Shown: positions 37,253 through 45,298 of the stretch, piece by piece | Numbering within the stretch: position 1 is the first letter of the stretch | Layout of the letters: every line of letters begins with the position of its first letter | Assembly: GCF_007923355.1 (NCBI RefSeq) | Contig: NZ_VOGO01000006.1 | Coordinates: forward strand, 1-64,000 | From: Falsiphaeobacter marinintestinus | GTDB taxonomy: Bacteria; Pseudomonadota; Alphaproteobacteria; Rhodobacterales; Rhodobacteraceae | Direction of reading: 5' to 3' | DNA length: 64,000 nt | Position numbers and translations under genes: made by a program | Notes under the pieces: generated by a model | Told to the model about the DNA's origin: nothing | The model's input: only the letters and a program-made list of their open reading frames with translations | Database searches by the model: none

Positions 37253-37444
37253 ATGCGATTGCTTATTGTTTTGGCCTTTTCCAGCACGCTTCTTGCTGGG
37301 TGCGAGGCCTGTAACACGCCCCGTACCAACGTAAACGTTGGCGTCGGATCGGGCGGTGTTCATACCGGTGCCAGTGTCGGTGCGCAGTGCGGTCCGGTGC
37401 ATGTGAATGTCGGGTCCGGTCGCGGGTATCACCCGAACTGGTAA
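37253..37444 (+). CDS. Small glycine/valine-rich lipoprotein
   Basis: A 63-residue predicted lipoprotein. MRLLIVLAFSSTLLAGC gives a good LAGC lipobox with Cys17. The mature 47 residues repeat V-N-V-G-[VS]-G-S-G motifs (NVGVGSGGV, NVGSGRGY) and have two further cysteines. It is probably anchored in an envelope membrane; function is unknown. The ribosome site is weak. Confidence 0.65.
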   Translation: MRLLIVLAFSSTLLAGCEACNTPRTNVNVGVGSGGVHTGASVGAQCGPVHVNVGSGRGYHPNW

Positions 37445-37452
37445 GCCGCCCT

Positions 37453-38052
37453 TCAGCTTTCGATGATCGGTATATGGGATCCCGCGTCGCGCGGGATCAA
37501 CCCGGCCAGCCGGGGGTCATCGGCGATTTCGATTTGCTGGCGGATCGGTGTGAACCCGCTGCGTTGGTAAAACCCAAGGGCTGACGGGTGATCCAGTGTG
37601 CAGGTGTGGACGTGAAACCGGGTGATTGGTTTGCGCCACGCATGGTCTATGGCGGCGTTCATCATGAACCGGCCCAGTCCCCGACCGATCATCCGGGTGG
37701 TCAGGCCGAAAAAGGCCAGTTCGCATTCGGTGTCCTGGCGAAAATCAAGCTCTAACAAGCCTTCGGCATGACCATCCAGTTCGATGGCGTAAACCTCGAC
37801 TTTGGGGTCGGTCAGGATGGCGGAAAGTTCGGATTCGGACATCGCCAGCCGCGAGAACCACAGCCAGTCGTGCCCGCCAACGCGGGTGTACAGGTCGCGG
37901 TACCAGTCGGTCGACGGGGATGTCACGAAATTCAAGGATATACCGTCCGGCGCAGAGACCGGACGGAGGTCGGGTTTTTCACGCATCTCAAGATGGGTGA
38001 CCACCGTGGCGATGGCCCCCGGCGGGACATCGTGAAACCCCTTGTCGAGCAT
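37453..38052 (-). CDS. GNAT family N-acetyltransferase
   Basis: A 199-residue acetyltransferase. The acetyl-CoA site reads RMIGRGLGRFMMNAAIDHA around residues 119-137, followed by HVHTCTLDHPSALGFYQRSGF. The acceptor is unknown. It starts two bases after the stop of the PfkB kinase gene and probably shares its operon (nth, kinase, acetyltransferase). Confidence 0.88.
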   Translation of the reverse strand: MLDKGFHDVPPGAIATVVTHLEMREKPDLRPVSAPDGISLNFVTSPSTDWYRDLYTRVGGHDWLWFSRLAMSESELSAILTDPKVEVYAIELDGHAEGLLELDFRQDTECELAFFGLTTRMIGRGLGRFMMNAAIDHAWRKPITRFHVHTCTLDHPSALGFYQRSGFTPIRQQIEIADDPRLAGLIPRDAGSHIPIIES

Positions 38053-38054
38053 GA

Positions 38055-39044
38055 TCAGAGCAACCCTTCGCTGCGCAGCACGTCCAGCATGTTGGTTTCG
38101 GGGCGAGGCCCAATGTGCGAAATGACTTCGCGCGCGCAGATGTTGCCGATGCGGGCGCAGGTTTCGATGTCGCGTCCGGTGGACAGGCCGAACAGGAACC
38201 CGGCGGCAAACTGATCGCCCGCGCCGGTGGCATCCACGGGGGTGACCTTTTCAACTGGCACATCGACCCGGTCGGTGCCCGAGATGACCGTGACGCCATC
38301 GCCCGAGCGGGTGCAGACAACCATTGGGCACAGGCCAGCGGTCAGGGTCAACGCATCTTCCAGCTTGTCGGTTTCGAACAGGGCCTTGATCTCGGCCTCG
38401 TTGCCGATCACGTAATCCATCTCGTGTTCGATCAGTGACAGGAAATCATGCCGGTGACGGTCGACGCAGAACGGATCGGAAATCGCGATGCCGATCTTGC
38501 CGCCACCTTTGTGGCAGTCACGCGCGGCCTCAAGAAACGCGGCTTTGCCTTTGTCCTTGTCGAACAGATAGCCTTCGAGGAACATCAGTTCGGCATTGCC
38601 GGCCACTTCGCCCGGAACATCGAGCGAGCTGAGTTCGGCCGAGATGCCCAGATAAGTGTTCATCGAGCGTTCGCCATCGGGCGAGACAAAGATCATCGAC
38701 CGCGATGACGGCAGTTCGCCGCCCGCGACCGGCGGATTGACGAAATCAACGCCGTCTTCGTTCATCGCGTCGGCATAGAAATGGCCCAAAGCGTCGTCGC
38801 TGACCCGTCCGATGAAGGCGGTATTCAGCCCCAATGCGCCTGCGCCTGCGATGGTGTTGGCCACCGACCCGCCGGGCGTCTGCACGCGGCTTTCCATGGC
38901 GCCATACAGGGTTTCGGCGCGCTCACGCTCGATCAGTTGCATGATGCCTTTTTCGATGCCCATGTGGTCAAGAAAGATGTCGTCAGCCTGGCTGATCACG
39001 TCCACGACGGCGTTGCCGATTCCGACGAGTTGATAGGTCTTCAT
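38055..39044 (-). CDS. PfkB family carbohydrate/adenosine kinase
   Basis: A 329-residue sugar or nucleoside kinase. GNAVVDVISQ at the N-terminus, GGSVANTIAGAGALG near residue 57 and the anion-hole and catalytic motif DATGAGDQFAAGFLFGL near residues 280-296 are the PfkB signatures. The sequence is closest in style to the adenosine-kinase-like group common in alphaproteobacteria. Its ATG overlaps the nth stop (ATGA). Confidence 0.9.
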   Translation of the reverse strand: MKTYQLVGIGNAVVDVISQADDIFLDHMGIEKGIMQLIERERAETLYGAMESRVQTPGGSVANTIAGAGALGLNTAFIGRVSDDALGHFYADAMNEDGVDFVNPPVAGGELPSSRSMIFVSPDGERSMNTYLGISAELSSLDVPGEVAGNAELMFLEGYLFDKDKGKAAFLEAARDCHKGGGKIGIAISDPFCVDRHRHDFLSLIEHEMDYVIGNEAEIKALFETDKLEDALTLTAGLCPMVVCTRSGDGVTVISGTDRVDVPVEKVTPVDATGAGDQFAAGFLFGLSTGRDIETCARIGNICAREVISHIGPRPETNMLDVLRSEGLL

Positions 39045-39685
39045 AGTGTCTTGTCCTCGAATTGGCACAGGTCGCGGATGAGGCAGGCGCCACAGATCGG
39101 CTTGCGTGCTTTGCAGTGATAGCGGCCGTGCAGGATCATCCAGTGATGCGCATGCTGCTGGAAATCGACCGGAATGTTGTCTTCGATGGCGCGCTCAACA
39201 GCGACGACATCCTTGCCGGGGCAGATGCCCGACCGGTTGCCAAGGCGGAAGATATGCGTGTCGACCGCCTGAGCGGGGTAATGCCACCACATGTTCAGCA
39301 CCACATTGGCGGTCTTGCGCCCGACGCCGGGCAGCGATTCAAGTGCTGCGCGCGAATTTGGCACGACGCCGTCATAGTCGTCGACCAGAATGCGCGACAG
39401 TTTGATGACGTTCTTGGCCTTGTTGCGATAAAGGCCGATGGTCTTGATATGTTCGATCAGCTGCTCTTCGCCCAGATCCAGCATTTTCTGCGGGGTATCG
39501 GCGATCTTGAACAGCTCTTTGGTGGCTTTGTTCACGCCGACATCGGTGGCCTGCGCCGACAGGGCGACGGCCACGACCAACGTATAGGCGTTGACGTGAT
39601 CCAGTTCCCCCTTGGGTTCGGGTTCGCGCGCCTGAAAGCGGCTAAAGATCTCGCGGATCGTGTGGTAATCAAGTTGCTTGGCCAT
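39041..39685 (-). CDS. nth: Endonuclease III
   Basis: DNA glycosylase/AP lyase for oxidised pyrimidines. The 214-residue product has the helix-hairpin-helix LPGVGRKTANVVL with the catalytic Lys in it, and VDTHIFR with the catalytic Asp. The C-terminal [4Fe-4S] motif is complete, C-x6-C-x2-C-x5-C (CKARKPICGACLIRDLC). The start at 39685 begins at MAKQLDYHTI. Confidence 0.96.
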   Translation of the reverse strand: MAKQLDYHTIREIFSRFQAREPEPKGELDHVNAYTLVVAVALSAQATDVGVNKATKELFKIADTPQKMLDLGEEQLIEHIKTIGLYRNKAKNVIKLSRILVDDYDGVVPNSRAALESLPGVGRKTANVVLNMWWHYPAQAVDTHIFRLGNRSGICPGKDVVAVERAIEDNIPVDFQQHAHHWMILHGRYHCKARKPICGACLIRDLCQFEDKTL

Positions 39686-39798
39686 CCGGGACTTAATGCC
39701 GTGCTGGTCGCCACCCTGCAACGCCAAAGCGCAGGAATCGGGTCGCTTTGGCGCGGTCTGTTGCCTAGTTTGTCTGCAAGGACGTGGAGAAGTTTGTG

Positions 39799-40638
39799 AT
39801 GAATACCCAGGCCCCCGAACAGGGATACCATTTTAACGTGATGCGGCGTGCCATTGATCTGATTGACGAGGGCGGTGAAAACCTGGCCTTGGAAGATCTG
39901 GCGGCGCAGATGGATATGAGCCCGGCGCATTTTCAGCGCCTTTTTTCGCGCTGGGTGGGTGTGTCGCCCAAGAAGTATCAGCAGTATCTGAAGCTGGGAC
40001 ACGCCAAGTCGATGCTGCGCGAGCGGTTCACGACGTTAGAGACGTCGCACGCCGTCGGGCTGTCAGGCAGCGGACGGTTGCATGATCTGTTTGTGCGGTG
40101 GGAGGCGATGAGCCCCGGCGAGTATGCCCGCAACGGACAGGATGTCACGGTGTACTGGGGCTGGTTTGACAGCCCGTTCGGGTTGTCGCTGGTGATGGGA
40201 ACGGAAAAGGGGATCTGCGGCATCGCGTTTGCGTCTGAGACCGGAACCGAGGCGGCGATGGAAGATATGCGGTCGCGCTGGCCCAAGGCCGAGTATGTCG
40301 AGGATCCGATGTTGCTGCGCCCGTTGGTGCTGGCCGCCTATGACCAAAAGGGCGAAACCGCGCTGCACATGATCGGCTCACCCTTGCAGATCAAGGTGTG
40401 GGAGGCGTTGTTACAGATCCCGTCTGGTCAGGTGACGACCTATTCCGAGATCGCTGACGCCGTGGGCAAGCCCAAGGCGGTGCGGGCGGTCGGGACTGCG
40501 GTGGGCCGCAATCCCGTGAGCTGGCTTATCCCGTGCCATCGGGCGTTGCGCAAATCAGGTGAGCTGGGCGGGTATCACTGGGGATTGCCGGTGAAGCGGG
40601 CGCTTTTGGCGTACGAATCCGCGCGATCCGACGCCTGA
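39799..40638 (+). CDS. Ada-like protein: AraC HTH plus O6-methylguanine-DNA methyltransferase
   Basis: Repairs O6-alkylguanine by transferring the alkyl group to its own cysteine, and probably regulates transcription. At 279 residues it has an N-terminal AraC-type helix-turn-helix (about 10-100, LEDLAAQMDMSPAHFQRLFSR). The C-terminal methyltransferase domain has the acceptor Cys246 in IPCHR and the GELGGYHWG loop. The zinc-binding N-Ada domain of E. coli Ada, which senses methylphosphotriesters, is absent. Control of its inducing signal must therefore differ. Confidence 0.92.
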   Translation: MNTQAPEQGYHFNVMRRAIDLIDEGGENLALEDLAAQMDMSPAHFQRLFSRWVGVSPKKYQQYLKLGHAKSMLRERFTTLETSHAVGLSGSGRLHDLFVRWEAMSPGEYARNGQDVTVYWGWFDSPFGLSLVMGTEKGICGIAFASETGTEAAMEDMRSRWPKAEYVEDPMLLRPLVLAAYDQKGETALHMIGSPLQIKVWEALLQIPSGQVTTYSEIADAVGKPKAVRAVGTAVGRNPVSWLIPCHRALRKSGELGGYHWGLPVKRALLAYESARSDA

Positions 40639-40744
40639 TCCAGCGGGGGACTATGGGGCAGACGACCAGCCCCGGTGGGGTATAGTCGGGATGCCAGCGA
40701 TCCAGTTTCAGGGTCATCAGCACGTGATTGTCATAATGGCTCAT
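40526..40744 (-). CDS. Possible small or truncated gene divergent from the WYL regulator
   Basis: The frame starts at an ATG with a good AGGAG seven bases upstream and reads MSHYDNHVLMTLKLDRWHP, which looks like real coding sequence. It then runs antisense into the 3' end of the Ada-like gene for about 110 bases and becomes Arg/Pro-rich, as shadow frames do. It may be the 5' remnant of a gene once controlled by the adjacent regulator. Function unknown. Confidence 0.3.
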   Translation of the reverse strand: MSHYDNHVLMTLKLDRWHPDYTPPGLVVCPIVPRWIRRRIARIRTPKAPASPAIPSDTRPAHLICATPDGTG

Positions 40745-40777
40745 ATCAGCTCTCCTGTCTGAGCACATTTACGCAGG

Positions 40778-40829
40778 TTGCTGCTGACAGCCCGTTGTCA
40801 GCAGCCCATGTTAGAGTGGCAGCAGCAAC
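40778..40829. promoter_or_regulatory. Nested inverted repeats upstream of the WYL regulator
   Basis: GCTGCTGACA-GCCCGT-TGTCAGCAGC (40780-40805) is a perfect 10-bp dyad. In addition GTTGCTGCTG (40778-40787) is the reverse complement of CAGCAGCAAC (40820-40829). They lie 13-64 bases upstream of the regulator start, in the divergent promoter region. Confidence 0.65.
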
Positions 40830-40841
40830 TCTGAGGATGCG

Positions 40842-41534
40842 ATGCGCCGTTCAACCCGCCTGTTCGAAATTATCCAGATTTTGCGTGCTGCCGAGGCACC
40901 GATGACGGCAACACAGATCGCCGAGCGGCTGGAGGTATCAAAGCGCACTGTGTATCGCGATATCGCTGCCCTGCAGGCAATGCGCACGCCGATCGAAGGC
41001 GAGGCGGGGTTGGGATACGTGATGCGGCGGGGCTATGATCTGCCGCCGCTGAACTTTGACAGTGAAGAGGTCGAGGCGCTGCGGGTCGGGCTGGCGATGC
41101 TGGCCCGAACCGGGGACAGTGCTTTGCAACAGGCGGCTCTGCGGATCTGCCACAAGGTCGAAGCGCTGCACGGGCCTGCGGACTGGTTGCAGATTTCCAC
41201 GCAGGGCGCGGCGCCGGATGATCCGGCGCGGGGGTGTGTGTCTGTGTCGGTGTTGCGCTCGGCCATTCGGGACGAGCGTAAGCTGCGTCTGATTTATCGC
41301 GATGAGGATGGCAGCGAAACCGACCGGGTCATCCGGCCCCTGGGGCTGGTCTATCACGTCGATTGCATCCTGTTGGGGGCCTGGTGCGAATTGCGCGGGG
41401 GGTTCCGTCATTTCAGGACCGACCGGATTTGGGCCTGTGATCCGCAAGAGGCGTTTTTTGAAGGGCAGGCGGCCGGGCTGCGCCAGTTGCTGCGCGAAAC
41501 CGATGTGCCGCAGATTGAAACGATCACGTTCTGA
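40842..41534 (+). CDS. YafY-type HTH/WYL-domain transcriptional regulator
   Basis: A 230-residue regulator. The N-terminal HTH_11 domain contains MTATQIAERLEVSKRTVYRDIAALQ (about residues 20-45). A WYL domain follows in the C-terminal part (RKLRLIYRDEDGSETDRVIRPLGLVYH, shown partly, and WCELRGGFRHFRTDRI). WYL domains usually sense nucleic acids or small ligands. The adjacent inverted repeats suggest autoregulation. Confidence 0.9.
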   Translation: MRRSTRLFEIIQILRAAEAPMTATQIAERLEVSKRTVYRDIAALQAMRTPIEGEAGLGYVMRRGYDLPPLNFDSEEVEALRVGLAMLARTGDSALQQAALRICHKVEALHGPADWLQISTQGAAPDDPARGCVSVSVLRSAIRDERKLRLIYRDEDGSETDRVIRPLGLVYHVDCILLGAWCELRGGFRHFRTDRIWACDPQEAFFEGQAAGLRQLLRETDVPQIETITF

Positions 41535-41669
41535 GGCGGGCCTAGACCGGCGATGGGCAAGGCTTTGCCGATGGCTGTGCAATTGCCCTTGAGACAGGGG
41601 GGCGTGGCCATGTTATACAGGGTTCAAACGCCCCGAAGCAGTCGGGTCATAATAAAAACGAGGCTGAGT

Positions 41670-42347
41670 ATGATCAATTTCAAAGCGCCAATTGCGGCGG
41701 CTGTATGTGGTGTGTTCCTTTTGGGCGCGTGCACCCCGACGAACCCTGCCAATCTGGATGCGTCCGCGGACCCGAACAAGAACACGAAAACCGGTGCGAT
41801 CATCGGCGGGCTTGTCGGAGCGGGTCTTGGGGCGGTGTCGAATTCATCGAACAAGACAGCCGCCGTTCTGGGCGGGGCTGTTGTCGGCGCGGCCGCCGGC
41901 GGTGCCATCGGCAATTCGCTGGATCAGCAAGAGGCCGAACTGCGCCAGCAACTGGCAAACCAGGGCATCACAATCACCAATACCGGCGACCGTCTGATCG
42001 TCTCGTTCCCGAATGACATCACGTTTGCCACCGACAGCTATACAGTGAAGTCTGCGCTGACACCGGAACTGCAGACTGTGGCCGGGGTGATGGTGAAGTA
42101 TCCGAAATCGACCGTGCAAGTGATCGGCCATACCGATAGCGATGGCGATGCGACCTATAACCTTGGTCTGTCTCAGCGTCGCGCCAATGCGGTTGCCGAC
42201 ATCCTGCAATCCAACGGTGTGTCGTATGAGCGGCTGTCGGTCATCGGGCAGGGCGAAGCGCAACCGATCGCGTCGAACCTGACGCCGGAAGGCAAAGCGC
42301 AGAACCGCCGCGTCGAAATTGTCGTGATCCCCAAGCAGTCTTCCTGA
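41670..42347 (+). CDS. OmpA family lipoprotein with glycine-zipper domain
   Basis: A 225-residue outer-membrane lipoprotein. The lipobox LLGAC follows a hydrophobic signal (Cys19). Residues 38-78 form a glycine-zipper (GAIIGGLVGAGLGAV, AVLGGAVVGAAAGGAIG). The C-terminal OmpA domain (about 95-225) has ITFATDSYTVKSAL, VIGHTDSDGD and NRRVEIVV and should bind peptidoglycan. The ATG at 41670 is preceded by GAGG. Confidence 0.92.
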   Translation: MINFKAPIAAAVCGVFLLGACTPTNPANLDASADPNKNTKTGAIIGGLVGAGLGAVSNSSNKTAAVLGGAVVGAAAGGAIGNSLDQQEAELRQQLANQGITITNTGDRLIVSFPNDITFATDSYTVKSALTPELQTVAGVMVKYPKSTVQVIGHTDSDGDATYNLGLSQRRANAVADILQSNGVSYERLSVIGQGEAQPIASNLTPEGKAQNRRVEIVVIPKQSS

Positions 42348-42409
42348 TCTGGTCAACAGGCGTGCCGGGGCCTATGTCTTGGCACGTGTATTGATCGGAG
42401 ACTGACTTA

Positions 42410-42952
42410 ATGGCTGACCCCGTCCTTTTGGGCCTCTCCGGCGCGCTGCGCCGGGGATCTACAAATTCCATGCTGTTGCGTGAAGCCGCGCGCCTGTTCG
42501 GGCCGTGCAGCTTTGCCGAGGGCGATTTGCGGCTGCCGCTGTTTGATGCCGACCTGCAAGAGGCCGAGGGCATCCCCGCCTCGGTTCAGGTCTTGGCAGA
42601 TCAGATCGCGGCGGCAGATGCGGTGGTGATTTCGACGCCGGAATACAACAAAGCGCCTTCCGGTGTTCTGAAAAACGCGCTGGATTGGGTGAGCCGGACC
42701 TCGGGCAAGCCCTGGGCGAACAAACCTGTCGCTGTGATGTCGGCGTCCTCGGGTCGTGCAGGTGGTGAGCGTTCTCAGGCGATTTTGCGGTTGTGCATGG
42801 TGGCGTTTCAGCCGCGCTTGTTGCAAGGCCCTGAGGTGCATCTGGCGGATTGCACAAACCAGTTTGACGACGCGGGGCAGCTGAAGAGTGAGCTGTATGA
42901 AGCGACGTTGCAGCAGTTGATGGACAAGTTGCGGGCAGAAATCGGGCGTTAG
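42410..42952 (+). CDS. NADPH-dependent FMN reductase
   Basis: A 180-residue flavodoxin-fold reductase. LLGLSGALRRGSTNSMLL near the N-terminus binds FMN phosphate. STPEYNKAPSGVLKNALDWVSR around residues 75-96 is the family signature, followed by SASSGRAGG. Relatives reduce quinones, chromate or azo dyes; the natural substrate is unknown. Confidence 0.92.
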   Translation: MADPVLLGLSGALRRGSTNSMLLREAARLFGPCSFAEGDLRLPLFDADLQEAEGIPASVQVLADQIAAADAVVISTPEYNKAPSGVLKNALDWVSRTSGKPWANKPVAVMSASSGRAGGERSQAILRLCMVAFQPRLLQGPEVHLADCTNQFDDAGQLKSELYEATLQQLMDKLRAEIGR

Positions 42953-42965
42953 CGCTTTGGGGGCC

Positions 42966-43370
42966 TTAGCCTTGGGCGGGGGTGCTGATTTCGATCAGGT
43001 TTCCATCGGGATCGCGTAGGTAGATTGACAGGATCGGCCCGGTGGCCCCGGTGCGGGGCACCGGGCCTTCTTCGATCTCTATGTTTTGGGTTTCGAGGTG
43101 GGCCTGCCACCTATCCAGCGGCGTTTCGGTCAGGAAACAAAGGTCTGCTGTTCCGGGGCCCGGATGTGCTGCTTTGGGATCGAACGGGCTGGCAGCTGGG
43201 TGCAGGTTGATCTTTTGGCGCCCGAATTTCAGCGCGTATCGGGATGAGCCATCGGCGGGGCGGAATTTTTCGGACTGCATACCCAGAACCCGGGTGTAGA
43301 AACCGACAGTGCGGTCGATGTCGCGGACCGTCAGAACAAGATGATCAAGAGCGGTGACGGATGGTGGCAT
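42966..43370 (-). CDS. VOC family (glyoxalase/bleomycin-resistance fold) protein
   Basis: A 134-residue metal-binding VOC protein. ALDHLVLTVRDIDRTVGFYTRVLGM at the N-terminus carries the first metal His10. A central HLETQNIEIEEGPVPR and the C-terminal YLRDPDGNLIEI supply the second half with a Glu ligand. It resembles the 2,3-dioxygenase/YwbC-like subgroup. The substrate is unknown. It is divergent from the MaoC-type gene, 42 bases apart. Confidence 0.88.
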   Translation of the reverse strand: MPPSVTALDHLVLTVRDIDRTVGFYTRVLGMQSEKFRPADGSSRYALKFGRQKINLHPAASPFDPKAAHPGPGTADLCFLTETPLDRWQAHLETQNIEIEEGPVPRTGATGPILSIYLRDPDGNLIEISTPAQG

Positions 43371-43412
43371 CGGTGATTGTCCTTTGGGGAAGCTCTGCAA
43401 TATGGTGCGAGC

Positions 43413-44219
43413 ATGAATGAGACCTATGTGGAAAGTCAAAGCGATGTGATCGACCCGGCGCGGGCGAATGCGTTTCGTGTGGCGCTGGGCGAGGGTACGG
43501 ATTTTGAGGTTGGCAGCGCGTTGCCGCCGTTTTTCCATCAGCTGTATTTCTGGTCGCCACAACCGCCCGATGGGCTGGGCCGGGATGGGCACCCGAAGGT
43601 TGGTGGGAGTGGGTTGATCCCTGACATGGGGTTGCCGCGGCGGATGTGGGCCGGGGGGCGATTGGCCTTTGCAGTTCCGTTGCTGGCGGGTCGCGTTGCT
43701 GAAAAGCGCAGTACGTTGGAAACGGCGGTGCGCAAGGACGGGCGAACCGGGCCGCTGGCCTTTGTCACGCTGAAGCATGAAATCTGGCAAGGCGGTCAGT
43801 TGTGCGTCACCGAATGGCAGGATCTGGTTTATCGCGAAGACCCTGATGCGGGCGCGCCGCGTCCCGAGGCCCCGGTTGCGCGTGTGGATGAAACCGATCT
43901 GCGCGAGGTCTCTTTCACGTCGACGTTGTTGTTTCGCTATTCGGCGCTGACCTTCAACGGGCACCGCATTCATTACGATCTGGATTATGCCCGAGACGTC
44001 GAAGGCTATGACGGATTGGTGGTACATGGGCCATTGCTGGCGCAGCATCTGATGCTGTTGGCGACAGAGTTGATGGGGCCGCTGGCAGAGTTCAGCTTTC
44101 GCGCGTCATCGCCGCTGATGCATTATGAGACGGCGACGCTGTGCCGGAATGGCCGCGACCTGTGGGTGCGCGGGCCGGATGGGCGGCAGTGCATGGTCGC
44201 CACGGCCCACTCAGAGTGA
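43413..44219 (+). CDS. MaoC/HTD2-type hydratase (mesaconyl-C4-CoA or itaconyl-CoA hydratase-like)
   Basis: A 268-residue double hot-dog hydratase. FHQLYFWSPQPPDGLGRDGHPK and GLPRRMWAGGRLAF in the N-terminal half are typical of 3-methylfumaryl-CoA (mesaconyl-C4-CoA) hydratases. FRYSALTFNGHRIHYDLDYARDVEGYDGLVVHG (seen in pieces) contains the hydratase Asp/His site. These enzymes hydrate branched C5 CoA esters. No 3-hydroxypropionate-cycle genes lie nearby, so the pathway is open. Confidence 0.82.
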   Translation: MNETYVESQSDVIDPARANAFRVALGEGTDFEVGSALPPFFHQLYFWSPQPPDGLGRDGHPKVGGSGLIPDMGLPRRMWAGGRLAFAVPLLAGRVAEKRSTLETAVRKDGRTGPLAFVTLKHEIWQGGQLCVTEWQDLVYREDPDAGAPRPEAPVARVDETDLREVSFTSTLLFRYSALTFNGHRIHYDLDYARDVEGYDGLVVHGPLLAQHLMLLATELMGPLAEFSFRASSPLMHYETATLCRNGRDLWVRGPDGRQCMVATAHSE

Positions 44220-45251
44220 GGCGGCGGGGCGGAAATCGTCGGGAATCGCGTCGTGACCGTCCAAAAGCAGATCAGCCATGATCTCGGCCACCTTGGGGGC
44301 CATGCCAAAGCCGATCTTGAAGCCTCCGTTGGCGATGAACTGACCGGGGTATAGCGGATGGTCGCCCAGCATGGGGGCGCGCGACTTGGCACGGGGCCGC
44401 AGGCCAGCCCAGCGTTCGATCACCGGGGCGTTTTGCAGGGCGGGGACTGCGGCCATGGCGCGGGCGATCACGGTATCAAGCTGGTCATCGGTGCTGGTCG
44501 GGTCGTCGTAATCGCGTTCGCTGGTTGATCCGATGGCGACGGTTCCATCGGCGTGTGGGATGATGTGGACGGTGTCGGCAAAAAGCTGTGGGGCGTTTGC
44601 GGCGTCGTGTTGCAGAAGAGCCGCCTGACCTTTGACGCCATTGCCGATGGGTTTGCCCAAAGCGGTGCTGAGCGCGATCAGCCCATCTGCCCCGGTGGCA
44701 TGCAGGACGCGGCCTTGATCTTTGGCATCTGTGGTTACTTCTGCGCCCTTTGCGGTCAGGGCGGCCACCAAGGCAGCGCAGGCCCGGCGGGGGTGCATGC
44801 GGGCTGTCAGTGTGTCGTGGATCACCAGACCCGTCGGGCTGTGCGGGCACCAAGCGCCGAAGTCGGACGCAGGGCGGACCTGCCAGATGGCTTTGCCTTG
44901 CCATAAATCGGCGGCAGTTTTGGCGCGGCGTTGGGCGAGGGACAGCGCCTTGTCATCGGCGATGGGTTGCAGGCGGCCCGTGCGGCCATATCCGGTGGAG
45001 ACCCCTCCGGTGGTGGCGACGTCAGTCCAGAAGGTTTCGGCGTGGATCAGGCTGTCGAATTGAAATGCCTTCTTGTCGTTCCAGTTTTCGGGGACGTGCG
45101 GGGCAAGAGCGCCGACCAGCCCTCCACTGGCGCCCGAGCCGGGGCCGTTGGGGTCGATGACGCGCACTTTGGCCCCGCGTCGGGCGCAGGCCCAGGCGAT
45201 GGACAGACCAAAGGCACCTGCCCCGCGGATTGTCACGTCGACCATTGCCAT
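44211..45251 (-). CDS. FAD-dependent oxidoreductase (MnmC oxidoreductase-domain-like)
   Basis: A 346-residue DAO-fold flavoprotein. TIRGAGAFGLSIAWACARRGAKV binds FAD, and ASGGLVGALAPHVPENWND and GGFKIGFGMAPKVAE match the C-terminal domain of MnmC. That domain removes the carboxymethyl group from cmnm5U in tRNA. It is divergent from the mnmD gene (48 bases), which encodes the other half of MnmC. Its 3' end overlaps the MaoC-type gene by nine bases. A generic D-amino acid or glycine oxidase is the alternative. Confidence 0.8.
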   Translation of the reverse strand: MAMVDVTIRGAGAFGLSIAWACARRGAKVRVIDPNGPGSGASGGLVGALAPHVPENWNDKKAFQFDSLIHAETFWTDVATTGGVSTGYGRTGRLQPIADDKALSLAQRRAKTAADLWQGKAIWQVRPASDFGAWCPHSPTGLVIHDTLTARMHPRRACAALVAALTAKGAEVTTDAKDQGRVLHATGADGLIALSTALGKPIGNGVKGQAALLQHDAANAPQLFADTVHIIPHADGTVAIGSTSERDYDDPTSTDDQLDTVIARAMAAVPALQNAPVIERWAGLRPRAKSRAPMLGDHPLYPGQFIANGGFKIGFGMAPKVAEIMADLLLDGHDAIPDDFRPAASL

Positions 45252-45298
45252 TTGTCGCCCCCTATCCCAGTGTCGCGCTTTGTGTACGGAATATTGGC

